Origin: Marinactinospora thermotolerans DSM 45154
GTDB lineage: Bacteria; Actinomycetota; Actinomycetes; Streptosporangiales; Streptosporangiaceae
Direction of reading: 5' to 3'
Length of the DNA stretch: 64,000 nt
NCBI RefSeq assembly: GCF_900167435.1
Contig: NZ_FUWS01000001.1
Location: 601,313-665,312, forward strand
The translations under genes were made by a program, and so were the position numbers. This document shows, one piece after another, positions 34,226-43,516 of the stretch (position 1 is its first letter; each line of letters starts with the position of its first letter). Under the pieces are notes generated by a model that worked only from the letters and a program-made list of their open reading frames with translations, made no database searches and was not told the DNA's origin.

Positions 34226-34871
34226 GGCCGTCCTCCTTCCGCACGGATGTGCTCCCCTCGGCGGTGTCCTCCGCCCCTCGCCCTCCGGCCTCCCCCTGCG
34301 CCGGCGGTCGCGTCGCCTCCGCCTGGTCCTCCTCGCCGTCGGATTCGCGGGTGCCGTCGAGGTTGATCCCCCGGAACGCCAGCAGCACGGCCAGGATGCC
34401 GCCGACGACGATGCAGGAGTCGGCGATGTTGAAAACCGGCCAGTTGGGAACCTGGATCCAGTCGACGACGTGGCCGTGGAGCGGGGAGGGCGGCCGGAAC
34501 AGGCGGTCGACCAGGTTGCCCGATGCCCCACCGAGGATCAGTCCGAGCGACATCCCCCAACCGACGCTGCGCAGCTTGCGGGCGGTGCTCAGGATGTAGA
34601 CGATCACCCCGATCATCACCAGGCTGAAGAACCAGGTGTAGCCGGTGCCGATGGAGAACGCGGCGCCGGGGTTGAAGATGAGGGTGAGTTTGAGCAGCCC
34701 CCCGAGCAGCACCACGGGGTCCTGCGGCGAGAAGCGGGCCAGCGCGATCTCCTTGGTCAGGAAATCCGCGGCCAGCGCGGCCAGCGCCACGAGCAGTAGG
34801 AGGAGGACTCGCCGCGGTCGGGCCGGGGCGGATCCGTGCACGGTCTTGTCTTCGCCCCGATCGGGGTTCAC
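34218..34871 (-). CDS. lspA: Lipoprotein signal peptidase LspA
   Basis: Aspartic protease of the membrane that removes signal peptides from prolipoproteins. It has 217 residues with four transmembrane segments; the two catalytic Asp lie in [14 protein letters not shown] and [13 protein letters not shown]. The C-terminal 50 residues are an acidic, Pro/Glu-rich extension not seen in the minimal enzyme. The start is uncertain: GTG at 34871 is used here, while a CTG nine bases upstream has a better-placed AGGAG, and a GTG farther upstream is also in frame. Confidence 0.92.
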   Translation of the reverse strand: MNPDRGEDKTVHGSAPARPRRVLLLLLVALAALAADFLTKEIALARFSPQDPVVLLGGLLKLTLIFNPGAAFSIGTGYTWFFSLVMIGVIVYILSTARKLRSVGWGMSLGLILGGASGNLVDRLFRPPSPLHGHVVDWIQVPNWPVFNIADSCIVVGGILAVLLAFRGINLDGTRESDGEEDQAEATRPPAQGEAGGRGAEDTAEGSTSVRKEDGRE

Positions 34872-35096
34872 GTCACTCAGCGACGCTCCTCGCGCTGTTC
34901 GCGCGCCACGACTCACGTGGCGCTGGGACCGACGCCTGTGATGCCGCCGGTCGGACCGGGCGGCACACGGGCGACCTGGGCCCCGCGTCCATCCGTTTCG
35001 TCGGCCGCCCACTGGGACGGGCGGTCCGCCTGCCATTGTAGGCCAGCGCCACACGACGTCGGCGCCGGTGACCGCCCCGTGCGCCGGCCGGCGGGG

Positions 35097-35363
35097 TCAC
35101 TCCGCGGCGGTGAAGCCGTCGTAGTCCTCGGCGAGGGCGGCGAGATGGGGTTCGTCGAGTGTCGCCGGCCCTCCGTGCGGTCCGGTCCGGACCTCGATGA
35201 CCCAGTCGACGTCCTCGGCGTCGTCCTCGCCGGCGAGCATGTCGCGGTGGACCAGGCATGGCTCGTACCCCTGCGCGAGGAGCTGTTCGGCCAGTTCCTC
35301 GGCGTCGTCCCGGTCCGGCAGCGTCACCAGGACCGTCCCGGCCCGCACCGGTTCCCCCGTCAT
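35097..35363 (-). CDS. Small conserved acidic protein of unknown function
   Basis: An 88-residue acidic soluble protein. It opens with AGTVLVTLPDRDDAEELAEQ and continues LLAQGYEPCLVHRDML, a beta-alpha-beta pattern that resembles ferredoxin-like or SPOR-like folds, and has VDWVIEVRTGPHG in the middle. No named family is recognised. A good AGGAGG lies five bases upstream of the ATG at 35363. It lies between lspA and the divergent ileS leader, and its coding statistics look normal for this genome. Confidence 0.78.
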   Translation of the reverse strand: MTGEPVRAGTVLVTLPDRDDAEELAEQLLAQGYEPCLVHRDMLAGEDDAEDVDWVIEVRTGPHGGPATLDEPHLAALAEDYDGFTAAE

Positions 35364-35452
35364 CGGCCCTCCTGATCGTGGTCGTGTCGGACGCCAAGTA
35401 TGCCCCCGCCCCATCGGGCCGGGAAACCGGTCCGGCACCGTCGTGGTTGCGT

Positions 35453-35458
35453 TATCCT
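35453..35458 (+). promoter_or_regulatory. Putative -10 box of the ileS T-box transcript
   Basis: TATCCT (TANNNT) lies a few bases before the first T-box stem sequences. No clear -35 is visible upstream. Confidence 0.4.
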
Positions 35459-35464
35459 CGGTGC

Positions 35465-35730
35465 CAGCGAGGCGTGGATGGGGACGAGTAGCGCCGGAGA
35501 CGGCCCACAGCGACCCGGGGATGGTGGAAGCCCGGGGGGTGACGACCGTCGTGAACATCACCCCGGAGCCGCCGGAAGAACGGCCTCCCCGATGGGACGC
35601 CCAGTAGAACCGGCAGCGGCAGCAACGAAGTGGGGGACGCCCGGCAACGGTGTTCCCAAGGAGGGTGGTACCGCGGGGCCGTGCGCCTCGTCCCTCCGTC
35701 AGGACGAGCCCTGATGGAAAGGTACGCCGG
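35465..35730 (+). promoter_or_regulatory. T-box riboswitch of ileS (specifier ATC)
   Basis: A leader of about 265 nt directly before ileS. The hallmark T-box TGGTACCGCG is at 35666-35675, where TGGT would pair with the CCA end of uncharged tRNA. The specifier loop GAACATCACC puts ATC (Ile) at 35557-35559, and stem I features (GGGGACGAGTAG, AGCGAC, ATGGTGGAAG) precede it. Downstream, CTCGTCC/GGACGAG and CCGTCAGG/CCTGATGG can form helices next to the ribosome-binding GGAAAGG, and no T-tract follows. This agrees with the translational T-boxes described for actinobacterial ileS. Uncharged tRNA-Ile should raise synthetase production. Confidence 0.92.
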
Positions 35731-38700
35731 ATGACGCAGGAACGACTCCCCTCCCGCCCCTTCCCCTCCCTTCCCGCCCAGATCGACCTTCCGGCCGTCG
35801 AGCACGAGGTGCTGCGCCGTTGGTCGGAGCGGAAGGTCTTCGAACGCTCCCTGGAGCAGACCCGCGGCGGTCCCAACTGGGTGTTCTTCGAGGGGCCGCC
35901 CACCGCCAACGGCCAGCCCGGCGTGCACCACGTCGAGGCGCGGGTGTTCAAGGACGTCTTCCCGCGCTTCAAGACGATGAAGGGCTTCCACGTCGAGCGC
36001 AAAGCCGGCTGGGACTGCCACGGCCTTCCCGTCGAGGTGGCGGTGGAGAAGGAGCTCGGCCTCTCCGGCAAGAAGGACATCGAGGAGTTCGGTGTCGCGG
36101 AGTTCAACGCCCGCTGCCGCGCGTCGGTGTTGCGCAACGTCGACGCTTTCACCCAGATGACCGAGCGCATGGGCTACTGGGTCAACATGGACGAGGCCTA
36201 TCGCACCATGGACCCCGAGTACGTCGAGTCGGTCTGGTGGTCGCTGAAGGTCATCTGGGACAAGGGGCTGCTCGTCCGCGACTACCGGATCAGCCCCTAC
36301 TGCCCGCGCTGTGGAACGTCGTTGTCGGACCACGAGGTGGCGCAGGGCTATGAGACCGTCACCGATCCCTCGGTGTACGTGCGCTTCCCGCTGACCTCCG
36401 GCCCGTTGGCCGATCCCGACCACCCCACCGCGTTGCTGGTGTGGACGACGACCCCCTGGACCCTGGTGTCCAACACCGCGGTCGCCGTGCACCCCGACGT
36501 GAACTACGTCGTCGCCACCGACGGCACCGAACGGCTCCTCCTCGCCGAACCGCTGGTCGGCTCGGTGCTGGGCGAGGGCTGGAAGCTGACCGGGGAACGG
36601 TTCGAGGGCGCGGAGATGGAACGCTGGACCTACCAGCGGCCCTTCGAACTGGTGGCGTTCGACCAGCCCGCCCACTATGTGGTGCTCGCCGACTACGTCA
36701 CCGTCGAGGACGGTACCGGCCTGGTCCACCAGGCCCCGGCCTTCGGCGCCGACGACATGGCCGTGAGCCGTGCCTACGGTCTGCCCATCGTCAACCCCGT
36801 CCGCGGCGACGGCACCTTCGAGGCGGACCTGGACCTGGTCGGCGGCGTGTTCTTCAAGGAGGCCGACACCGCGCTCACCGCCGACCTCAAGGAACGCGGC
36901 CTGCTGTTCCGCCACGTCGCCTACGAGCACAGCTACCCGCACTGCTGGCGCTGCCACACCGCGCTGCTCTACTACGCGCTGCCGTCCTGGTACATCAAGA
37001 CGACCGCGATCAAGGACGAGCTGCTCGCCCAGAACGCCGAGACCAACTGGGTGCCGGCCAACGTCAAGGAGGGGCGTTACGGCGAGTGGCTGCGCAACAA
37101 CGTCGACTGGGCGCTGTCGCGCAGCCGCTACTGGGGCACGCCGCTTCCCGTATGGATCTGCCCCGAGGACCACGTGAACGTCGTCGGCTCGCTGGCCGAG
37201 CTCGGTGAGCTGGCCGGGCGCGACCTCAGCGCCCTCGACCCGCACCGGCCCTATGTCGACGACGTCACCTTCGCCTGCCCCCAGTGCGGCGGGGAGGCCC
37301 ACCGCGTCCCCGAGGTCATCGACGTCTGGTACGACTCCGGCTCCATGCCCTTCGCCCAGTGGGGCGCGCCGCACCGCAACGAGGACGTCTTCCGGGACAA
37401 CTTCCCGGGCCAGTACATCTGTGAGGCCATCGACCAGACCCGTGGCTGGTTCTACTCGATGATGACCGTGAGCACGCTGGTCTTCGGCCAGTCCTCCTAC
37501 GAGAACGTGGTCTGCCTGGGCCACATCCTCGCCGAGGACGGCCGCAAGATGAGCAAGCACCTGGGCAACATCCTGGAGCCCATGGCGGTGATGGAACGGC
37601 ATGGAGCCGACGCGCTGCGCTGGTTCATGGCGGCCAGCGGCTCGCCGTGGACGCCGCGCAGGGTGGGCCACGCGGCGCTGGAGGAGATCGTCCGCAAGGT
37701 CCTGCTGACCTACTACAACACCGCCTCGTTCTTCACCCTCTACGCCAACGCGGGCCAGGCCTGGGACCACTCGCGGTTGGCGGACGCGCCCGCCCCGGCC
37801 GACCGGCCGCTGCTGGACCGTTGGGTCCTGTCGGAGTTGAACCGGGTCGTCAAGGGCGTGGACGAGGCGCTGGAGCGCTTCGACACCGCCACCGCGGGAC
37901 GGCTGCTCACCGCCTTCGTCGACGACCTGTCCAACTGGTACGTGCGGCGTTCCCGCCGCCGGTTCTGGGCCGGGGCGAACACGCCCGAGGGCGCCTCGGC
38001 GTTCGCGACGCTGTTCGAGTGCCTGGAGACCGTGACGCTGCTCATGGCCCCGCTGGTGCCCTTCCTGACCGAGCACGTGTGGGCCGCGTTGCGCCGTCCC
38101 GACGCCGCGGAGTCGGTGCACCTGGCCTCCTGGCCCCAGGTCCGCGAGGAGCTGATCGACGAGGAGCTGTCCCGGCAGATGGCGCTCACCCGCCGTCTGG
38201 TGGAGCTGGGCCGGGCGGCCCGCGCCGACTCCGGCGTGCGTACCCGCCAGCCGCTGGCGCGCGCGCTGGTGGGCGCGACGCTCTTCGGTTCGCTGCCCGA
38301 GCAGTTGCGGGGACAGATCCGCGAGGAGCTCAACGTCGTCGCGCTGGACTCACTGTCGGTGGTCGGTGGTGACCTCGTGGACTACACGGTCAAGCCGAAC
38401 TTCCGGGCCCTGGGCAAGCGCTTCGCCAAGCGCACGCCGCTGATCGCCCAGGGGATCGGCGCCGCCGACCCCAAGACGCTCGTCGAGCAGATCCGGTCGA
38501 CCGGCTGGGCGCACATCGAGGTCGAGGGCGAACCCGTCGAGGTCAGCGCCGAAGAGGTGCTGGTGACCGAGCAGCCCCGCGAGGGGTGGGCGGTCGCCTC
38601 GGAGGCGGGCGAGACCGTCGCGCTCGACTTGGAGGTCACCCCCGAACTCCAGCTCGCCGGTCTGGCCCGCGAGGTGGTGCGGCTCGTCCAGGACGCCCGC

Positions 38701-38907
38701 AAGGCCAGCGGCCTGGACATCTCCGACCGCATCCACCTGTGGTGGAGCGCGACGGATCCCACGACGGCGCGGGCCGTCGCCGAGCACGCGGCGACGATCG
38801 GTGGCGAGGTGCTGGCCGCCTCGATGACCGAGGGCGCTCCCGAGGAGGAGGTCTACTCCGTGTCCTCGCAGGACTACGGCGTCACGCTGTGGCTGCGCAA
38901 GGCGTAG
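35731..38907 (+). CDS. ileS: Isoleucyl-tRNA synthetase
   Basis: Charges tRNA-Ile. It has 1058 residues. The class I signature is GPPTANGQPGVHHVEAR (HIGH-like) and the second is KMSKHLGNILEP, i.e. KMSKH and not KMSKS; both fit the eukaryote-like IleS clade that is common in actinobacteria and usually less sensitive to mupirocin. The editing domain has VWTTTPWTLVSNTAVAVHPD; the anticodon-binding domain includes LSNWYVRRSRRRFWAG. ATG at 35731 with GGAAAGG upstream. Expression is controlled by the T-box leader. Confidence 0.96.
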   Translation: MTQERLPSRPFPSLPAQIDLPAVEHEVLRRWSERKVFERSLEQTRGGPNWVFFEGPPTANGQPGVHHVEARVFKDVFPRFKTMKGFHVERKAGWDCHGLPVEVAVEKELGLSGKKDIEEFGVAEFNARCRASVLRNVDAFTQMTERMGYWVNMDEAYRTMDPEYVESVWWSLKVIWDKGLLVRDYRISPYCPRCGTSLSDHEVAQGYETVTDPSVYVRFPLTSGPLADPDHPTALLVWTTTPWTLVSNTAVAVHPDVNYVVATDGTERLLLAEPLVGSVLGEGWKLTGERFEGAEMERWTYQRPFELVAFDQPAHYVVLADYVTVEDGTGLVHQAPAFGADDMAVSRAYGLPIVNPVRGDGTFEADLDLVGGVFFKEADTALTADLKERGLLFRHVAYEHSYPHCWRCHTALLYYALPSWYIKTTAIKDELLAQNAETNWVPANVKEGRYGEWLRNNVDWALSRSRYWGTPLPVWICPEDHVNVVGSLAELGELAGRDLSALDPHRPYVDDVTFACPQCGGEAHRVPEVIDVWYDSGSMPFAQWGAPHRNEDVFRDNFPGQYICEAIDQTRGWFYSMMTVSTLVFGQSSYENVVCLGHILAEDGRKMSKHLGNILEPMAVMERHGADALRWFMAASGSPWTPRRVGHAALEEIVRKVLLTYYNTASFFTLYANAGQAWDHSRLADAPAPADRPLLDRWVLSELNRVVKGVDEALERFDTATAGRLLTAFVDDLSNWYVRRSRRRFWAGANTPEGASAFATLFECLETVTLLMAPLVPFLTEHVWAALRRPDAAESVHLASWPQVREELIDEELSRQMALTRRLVELGRAARADSGVRTRQPLARALVGATLFGSLPEQLRGQIREELNVVALDSLSVVGGDLVDYTVKPNFRALGKRFAKRTPLIAQGIGAADPKTLVEQIRSTGWAHIEVEGEPVEVSAEEVLVTEQPREGWAVASEAGETVALDLEVTPELQLAGLAREVVRLVQDARKASGLDISDRIHLWWSATDPTTARAVAEHAATIGGEVLAASMTEGAPEEEVYSVSSQDYGVTLWLRKA

Positions 38908-38927
38908 TCACGGGTGACCGCGTGACG

Positions 38928-38960
38928 GGGCGGGCCGGAGCTTCCCGGTCCGCCCTTCTC
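38928..38960 (+). terminator. Terminator after ileS
   Basis: GGGCGGGCCGG (38928-38938) pairs with CCGGTCCGCCC (38945-38955) with one mismatch, followed by TTCTC. A second perfect hairpin (GCCCTCC-TCA-GGAGGGC, 39099-39115) lies further on. The rest of the 299 bp to the convergent gene holds nothing else I can support. Confidence 0.65.
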
Positions 38961-39206
38961 GTCTCACGGAGGGCCGCGCCCGGGTGGGCCGTCCTCCTCG
39001 TGTGAGAGGGGCGAGGCGACACGTCGTCGCCCCTCCCCGGAGATGGGCCGAAGACCCCGGTCCTCTGCGGACGGTCCCGCCGCCCGCGCGGCCGCCGTGC
39101 CCTCCTCAGGAGGGCGCGGGCTGCGACGGCAACACCCTGGTGGGCCTCGTGGAACAGCTGAGCGCGGGCCGAAGACGGCGTCCGGTGGCTACGGACGCCT
39201 CCGGTG

Positions 39207-40724
39207 TTACTCCGCCGAGGCCGTGGTGGGGCGGAGGGGCACCGTGCGATCCGGGTCCTCGTCGGGCTCCCCCGGGGCGTCGTCCCCGTCGCGTTCCGCG
39301 CTGTCGACATCGGCCCGGGAGTCCGCGCCGTCCCGCTCCGACCGGGCGGAGACAGCCGTCTCCCGTCCGGCATCCTCCTCCGGCGCGGGCAGGACTTCCC
39401 TATCCCCGTCGTGCGCGCTGCTGTCGGCGTCATCGGAGGCGAGATCCTCATCCTCTCGCTCCAGCTGTCCGGAGGGGGACGATTCCCCTCCCTCCTCGCC
39501 TTGCTCGGAGCCGGCCTCCCCGTCTCGCTCGCGAAGGGAGGAGTCCTCGGGCTCCTCGGCCGCGCGGGGTGCTTCGGGGGTGTCATCCGAGGGGTCGTCG
39601 GCCCAGGCCTCGTCCGCGATCAGCTCCGGTTCGACCGTCTCGGCGTGCTCCGACGCTGCTTCCCCAACGGGGTGGCGGAGGGGGGCCAGACTCTCGGTGT
39701 CGGACTCGTCGGTCGCCGCGGGTTCGGGGGCCACAACGGGCTCGGCGGTGTCGTCCGCGGGTTCGGGCTCCTCGCCGGACGAGGCCGGCTCGGGTTCGGC
39801 GGAGGCCGCATCGGACCGGTCGGAGGCGAGGACGGTCACGTCCCCCTCATCCCCGTGGCCGTCCGGCCCCTCCTCGGTGTCGTCTTGGCGCGCGGTGTCC
39901 CGGTCCGGGTGCTCCGCGAGGCCCGCCTCTTCGTCCCCGGGGGACGCGGCGACGTCATCGTTCTCTTCTCGTGGGGCGTCCGCGGACCGTTCCCCGTCCC
40001 GGCGGTCGTCCTCGTCCTCGCGGACCTGTGCCGGGGCGGACTCGCCGGGGACGACATAGGTGAAGTGGCGCAGGGGACGCGTTGTGGAGGGGCGCTCCCC
40101 CTCGCCGGAGCCCTTTCCCGGCTCCACGCTCTCCTCGGCGGCGGATGTCCGGGGGTCCCCCGGGTCGTGGGACACGGCGTGGTCGTCTCCGCCGACCAGG
40201 ACAGCGTGCTCGCCGTCCCCGCGTTGCCGCCCTTTCCTTCCCGTGGTGAGGATGGCCTTGTGCAGGCGGCTGTCACCGGACCATGCGTCATCGGTGGGGG
40301 GAAGGTAACGGTGCGCCAGGACACCGGAGGTCGGGGGCTGGTGTTCCCCGTTTCCATCGGGGCCCGGGAACGACACCGCCCGCGCCAGCTCCATGGCCGA
40401 CGCGGGTGCGGTGGACGTACTCGCCCCAGAGTCACCGCCCAACGAAAGCGGAACGGTGGTGGAACCGACAGAGGCGGCACGGACGGACGCCTTCCCCAAA
40501 CCGCCCGTCCGGGACACCTCTGCCGGAAGGGTCCCTCCTGCCCGGTGATCCTGTCGAGAGCCGAACAGCGTCTTCCTCGCCCGGACGAATTCGACCGCGA
40601 GCAGGAGCGCCGTCAGCACTCCCAGCCCGAGAGCGATGTAGACCAGGGTCTGCTCTGCGAGGACCAGCGCCGCGCCGATCACGACCAGGGCCGCGACGAC
40701 GAGGACGAGGCAAACGATGATCAC
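39207..40724 (-). CDS. Membrane-anchored highly acidic protein next to divIVA
   Basis: A 505-residue protein of unknown function. Two hydrophobic segments at about residues 3-23 and 29-46 (MIIVCLVLVVAALVVIGAAL and LVYIALGLGVLTALLLAVEF) anchor it. The rest, about 450 residues, has no predicted fold: it is dominated by Asp, Glu, Ser, Pro and Ala and is strongly acidic, especially from residue 210 onward. The start is a GTG at 40724 without a clear Shine-Dalgarno. It follows divIVA by 64 bp on the same strand, so a role near the polar growth or division apparatus is possible but unproven. Low complexity makes homology hard to judge. Confidence 0.75.
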   Translation of the reverse strand: MIIVCLVLVVAALVVIGAALVLAEQTLVYIALGLGVLTALLLAVEFVRARKTLFGSRQDHRAGGTLPAEVSRTGGLGKASVRAASVGSTTVPLSLGGDSGASTSTAPASAMELARAVSFPGPDGNGEHQPPTSGVLAHRYLPPTDDAWSGDSRLHKAILTTGRKGRQRGDGEHAVLVGGDDHAVSHDPGDPRTSAAEESVEPGKGSGEGERPSTTRPLRHFTYVVPGESAPAQVREDEDDRRDGERSADAPREENDDVAASPGDEEAGLAEHPDRDTARQDDTEEGPDGHGDEGDVTVLASDRSDAASAEPEPASSGEEPEPADDTAEPVVAPEPAATDESDTESLAPLRHPVGEAASEHAETVEPELIADEAWADDPSDDTPEAPRAAEEPEDSSLRERDGEAGSEQGEEGGESSPSGQLEREDEDLASDDADSSAHDGDREVLPAPEEDAGRETAVSARSERDGADSRADVDSAERDGDDAPGEPDEDPDRTVPLRPTTASAE

Positions 40725-40788
40725 TGGAGGGAGGGCCTTTTCACGAACTCAAGGGTTCATTTGTGTTGTGTCGCGTCCTCCACGCCCG

Positions 40789-41676
40789 TCAGCGACGGTC
40801 GTGCGGAGCGTCCGGGTGGTAACCACCGTGCTGGGCGGGCTCGGGCTGGGCGAACGGGTTGCCTCCCGGCGCGGTGCCGGGTCCACTGTGCTGCAAGGAC
40901 GGACTGCCGCCGGTGGGCGCCATCGTCTGGAAGCTTCCCGTGGTCGTCGGTCCGGCGTGCTCGGTGGCCCCCTCGGCCAGTTCGCGCAGCTGCCGCTCGA
41001 AGTAGTCCTTCAACCGGCTGCGGTACTCGCGCTCGAAGTCCTTGAGCTCGCTGACCTTGTGCTCCAGCTCCTCGCGCTGCTGCACGAGGGAGCCCATGAC
41101 CTGACGGTGACGTTCCTGGGCGTCACGGTCGAGGTTCTCGGAACGCGCGCGGGCCTCGTTGACGATCTGCTCGGCCTGGCGACGGGCCTTGCCGAGGATG
41201 TCGTCGGCCTCGTGGCGGGCCTTGCCGAGCGTCTCGTCGGCCTCGCGGCGGGCGTCGGAGATCGCCTGGTCGGCGGTCTGCTGGGCGAGCGCCAGGACCC
41301 GCGCCGCGGTGTCCATGTTGTCCTCGCCGCCACCGGGCAGCCCCATGTTGCCCATGCCGCCCATGTTGCCCATGACGGGCATCGGCTCGGGCTGCCGGAT
41401 CGGCTCGGGCTGCCGGATCGGCTCGGGCTGGGGCGGCGGTTCCGGAGCGAGCTGCTGGGGCTCCTGCGGCTGGAAGTCGTTCATCCCGGCCGGCGGAACC
41501 TTGCCACGCAGGCACTCGGCGAGCTTACCCCGCAGCTCCTCGTTCTCCTGGATCAGACGGTCGAGCTCGGACTCGACCTCGTCGAGGAACGCGTCGACCT
41601 CTTCCTCGTCGTACCCCGGCCGAAGCCGGGTCGTACTGAACTGCTTATTTCGCACATCCGCGGGTGTTAGCGGCAT
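40789..41676 (-). CDS. divIVA: DivIVA/Wag31 polar growth protein
   Basis: Coiled-coil scaffold that marks curved membrane at cell poles and directs polar growth in actinobacteria. It has 295 residues. The N-terminal membrane-binding domain is typical: MPLTPADVRNKQFSTTRLRP followed by GYDEEEVDAFLDEVESEL. A Pro/Gln/Met-rich linker (about 75-115) with repeated QPEPIR and MGNMGGMGNM units separates it from the long coiled coil ADQAISDARREADETLGKAR and onward to about 235, then a disordered tail. ATG at 41676 with AAGGAG upstream. It belongs to the division cluster. Confidence 0.95.
   Translation of the reverse strand: MPLTPADVRNKQFSTTRLRPGYDEEEVDAFLDEVESELDRLIQENEELRGKLAECLRGKVPPAGMNDFQPQEPQQLAPEPPPQPEPIRQPEPIRQPEPMPVMGNMGGMGNMGLPGGGEDNMDTAARVLALAQQTADQAISDARREADETLGKARHEADDILGKARRQAEQIVNEARARSENLDRDAQERHRQVMGSLVQQREELEHKVSELKDFEREYRSRLKDYFERQLRELAEGATEHAGPTTTGSFQTMAPTGGSPSLQHSGPGTAPGGNPFAQPEPAQHGGYHPDAPHDRR
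41383..41430. repeat. 18-bp tandem repeat inside divIVA
   Basis: CGGCTCGGGCTGCCGGAT occurs at 41383-41400 and 41401-41418 and partly at 41419-41430. It encodes the QPEPIR repeats in the linker, so unit number can change without breaking the reading frame. Confidence 0.9.
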
Positions 41677-41806
41677 GTTCGTCTCCTTGGCGCGCTTGGA
41701 CTCTGTCCGTAGGGACGCTACCTGATCGTGACCTTACGGCAATCCAGACCATGACCAAGACCACATATCGGAACCGGAGCTTACCTTTCCGACATCTTGG
41801 ACTCAG

Positions 41807-42100
41807 CTACACGATCGGGATCGTAGCCACGAGCTGGATGAGGATCACGACCAGCAGGAAGAGGACGGTGAAGCTCAGATCCAGCGCCACGCTTCCCAGC
41901 CGTACCGGCTTGATGAAGCGCCTCAGGAGCTTCAACGGCGGGTCGGTGATCGTGTACGTCGACTCGGCCAGAACCAGTACAAATCCCGTGGGTCGCCAGG
42001 ACCGCGCGAACGACTGCACGATCTCGAAAACGAGCCGTCCGATGAGTACCAACATGAAGAGGTACAGGACGGTGATGAGTATGTTCTGGACGATACTCAC
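41807..42100 (-). CDS. YggT-family membrane protein
   Basis: A 97-residue integral membrane protein with two long hydrophobic segments (about 5-25 and 70-95) and the family motif ITDPPLKLLRRFIKPVRLG between them. YggT proteins lie next to sepF and divIVA throughout Gram-positive bacteria and are linked to envelope or division functions without a defined reaction. GTG start at 42100. It sits 39 bp after sepF in the same transcription direction. Confidence 0.93.
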   Translation of the reverse strand: MSIVQNILITVLYLFMLVLIGRLVFEIVQSFARSWRPTGFVLVLAESTYTITDPPLKLLRRFIKPVRLGSVALDLSFTVLFLLVVILIQLVATIPIV

Positions 42101-42139
42101 ACTCGTTCCCCGACCTGGTCACTGGACATCTGGAAAGAT

Positions 42140-42667
42140 CTAACTCTGATTGAAGAACCCTCGCTCAGCGATGCGTGCTTTGTCTTCAGCGGTCACCTCA
42201 ACATTAGCCGGGGACAACAAGAACACCTTGTTCGTCACGCGCTCGATACTGCCATGTAGACCGAAGATCAGCCCCGCCGCGAAGTCGACGAGACGCTTGG
42301 CGTCACTGTCGACCATCTCGGTGAGGTTCATGATCACCGGTATACCTTCCCGGAAATGCTCTCCGATAGTACGCGCTTCGTTATACGTGCGGGGATGCAG
42401 CGTAGTAATCCGCGCGAGATCGGCGGTGGCAGGAGCGGTATGGGTGACGTTGCGTCGCTCCCCGTTGGACACGGCGTAGTTGTCCGCCTCCGTCACGGGC
42501 TCGGCTCTGGAGTCGCCGCCACGGGCGTCGAGACCGCGGTCGCGGCGGTCGTCGGCCCCTTCATCGAAGTCATCGAAGTCATCATATTCATCCGCATAGC
42601 GGTGATCGTAACGGTCGTCCTCCACGAGGCCGAGGTAGACCGCCATCTTGCGCATCGCGCCGGCCAT
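42140..42667 (-). CDS. sepF: Cell division protein SepF
   Basis: Membrane anchor of the FtsZ ring. It has 175 residues. The N-terminal amphipathic helix [17 protein letters not shown] binds the membrane; an acidic linker of about 70 residues follows (many Asp/Tyr), then the C-terminal FtsZ-binding domain with [20 protein letters not shown] and [20 protein letters not shown]. Actinobacteria lack FtsA and ZipA, so SepF is the principal membrane tether. The ATG at 42667 has GGAGG at good spacing; earlier in-frame codons give no family similarity. Confidence 0.95.
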   Translation of the reverse strand: MAGAMRKMAVYLGLVEDDRYDHRYADEYDDFDDFDEGADDRRDRGLDARGGDSRAEPVTEADNYAVSNGERRNVTHTAPATADLARITTLHPRTYNEARTIGEHFREGIPVIMNLTEMVDSDAKRLVDFAAGLIFGLHGSIERVTNKVFLLSPANVEVTAEDKARIAERGFFNQS

Positions 42668-42791
42668 CTCTTGTCCTCCGTCGTCCCTGTGGTGATGCAC
42701 CGCAGATGACTTGTCGCTGGCGGGCCCGCGCCCCTCATGTCCGTCCGGTGGGCGAACTCGACAGATGGGCGCCAAGTTCCATGTGGGGACA

Positions 42792-43511
42792 TTACCCCAC
42801 GATCGTCCCGCGATCGCCGAGCAACGCCGTACCCACCCTGAGGTGTGTCGCGCCCCTCGCGATCGCGGCCTCCAGGTCACCGCTCATGCCCGCGGAGATG
42901 GCCGTGGCATGAGGGTAGCGATCCCGAAGCGTAGAGGCCACCTCGGACAGTCGCGCGAACGCCGCGTCCGGATCGGCACCCAACGGCGCGACCGCCATGA
43001 CACCCCCGAGCACGAGCCCCTCCTCCGCATCGATCGCCTCGGCGACGGCCATGACATCACGCGGATCGGCTCCGCCCCGGGGGCCGATCACCCCCGCCGA
43101 CGCCCCCGGGTCCAAGTCGACCTGGACCAGGCAGGACAGTCGGCGCCCCTCGCTTCGGGCGCGCGCCCCCAGTGCCCGGGCGAGCCGCTCGCGGTCGACG
43201 GAGTGCACCACGTCGGCGTAACGCGCCACCGAACGGGCCTTGTTGGTCTGGAGCTGCCCGACGAAGTGCCAGGTGAGATCCAGATCACCGCATTCGGCGG
43301 CCTTGGGAGCCGCCTCCTGGTCCCGGTTCTCCCCGACGTCGGTGACGCCGAGCTCCGCCAGGATGCGCACGTCACAGGCCGGTCGGGTCTTGGTGACCGC
43401 GATGATCGTCACGTCCGCGGGGTCCCGGCCGGCGGCGTCGCAGGCCCTCTCGACCCTTTCGCGAACGGCGACGAGGTTCGCGGCGATCTGTTTCGCTCTA
43501 CGCGAATCCAT
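42792..43511 (-). CDS. yggS: YggS-family PLP homeostasis protein
   Basis: Carries pyridoxal 5'-phosphate and helps keep its level in balance; no enzymatic reaction is known. It has 239 residues with an alanine-racemase-like (beta/alpha)8 barrel. The PLP lysine is Lys41 in [27 protein letters not shown] and the C-terminal [13 protein letters not shown] with LRVGTALLG bind phosphate. ATG at 43511 has AGGAG upstream; a GTG/ATG eight codons earlier would overlap pgeF. It lies between pgeF and sepF, the conserved order. Confidence 0.94.
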   Translation of the reverse strand: MDSRRAKQIAANLVAVRERVERACDAAGRDPADVTIIAVTKTRPACDVRILAELGVTDVGENRDQEAAPKAAECGDLDLTWHFVGQLQTNKARSVARYADVVHSVDRERLARALGARARSEGRRLSCLVQVDLDPGASAGVIGPRGGADPRDVMAVAEAIDAEEGLVLGGVMAVAPLGADPDAAFARLSEVASTLRDRYPHATAISAGMSGDLEAAIARGATHLRVGTALLGDRGTIVG

Positions 43512-43516
43512 GTCGG

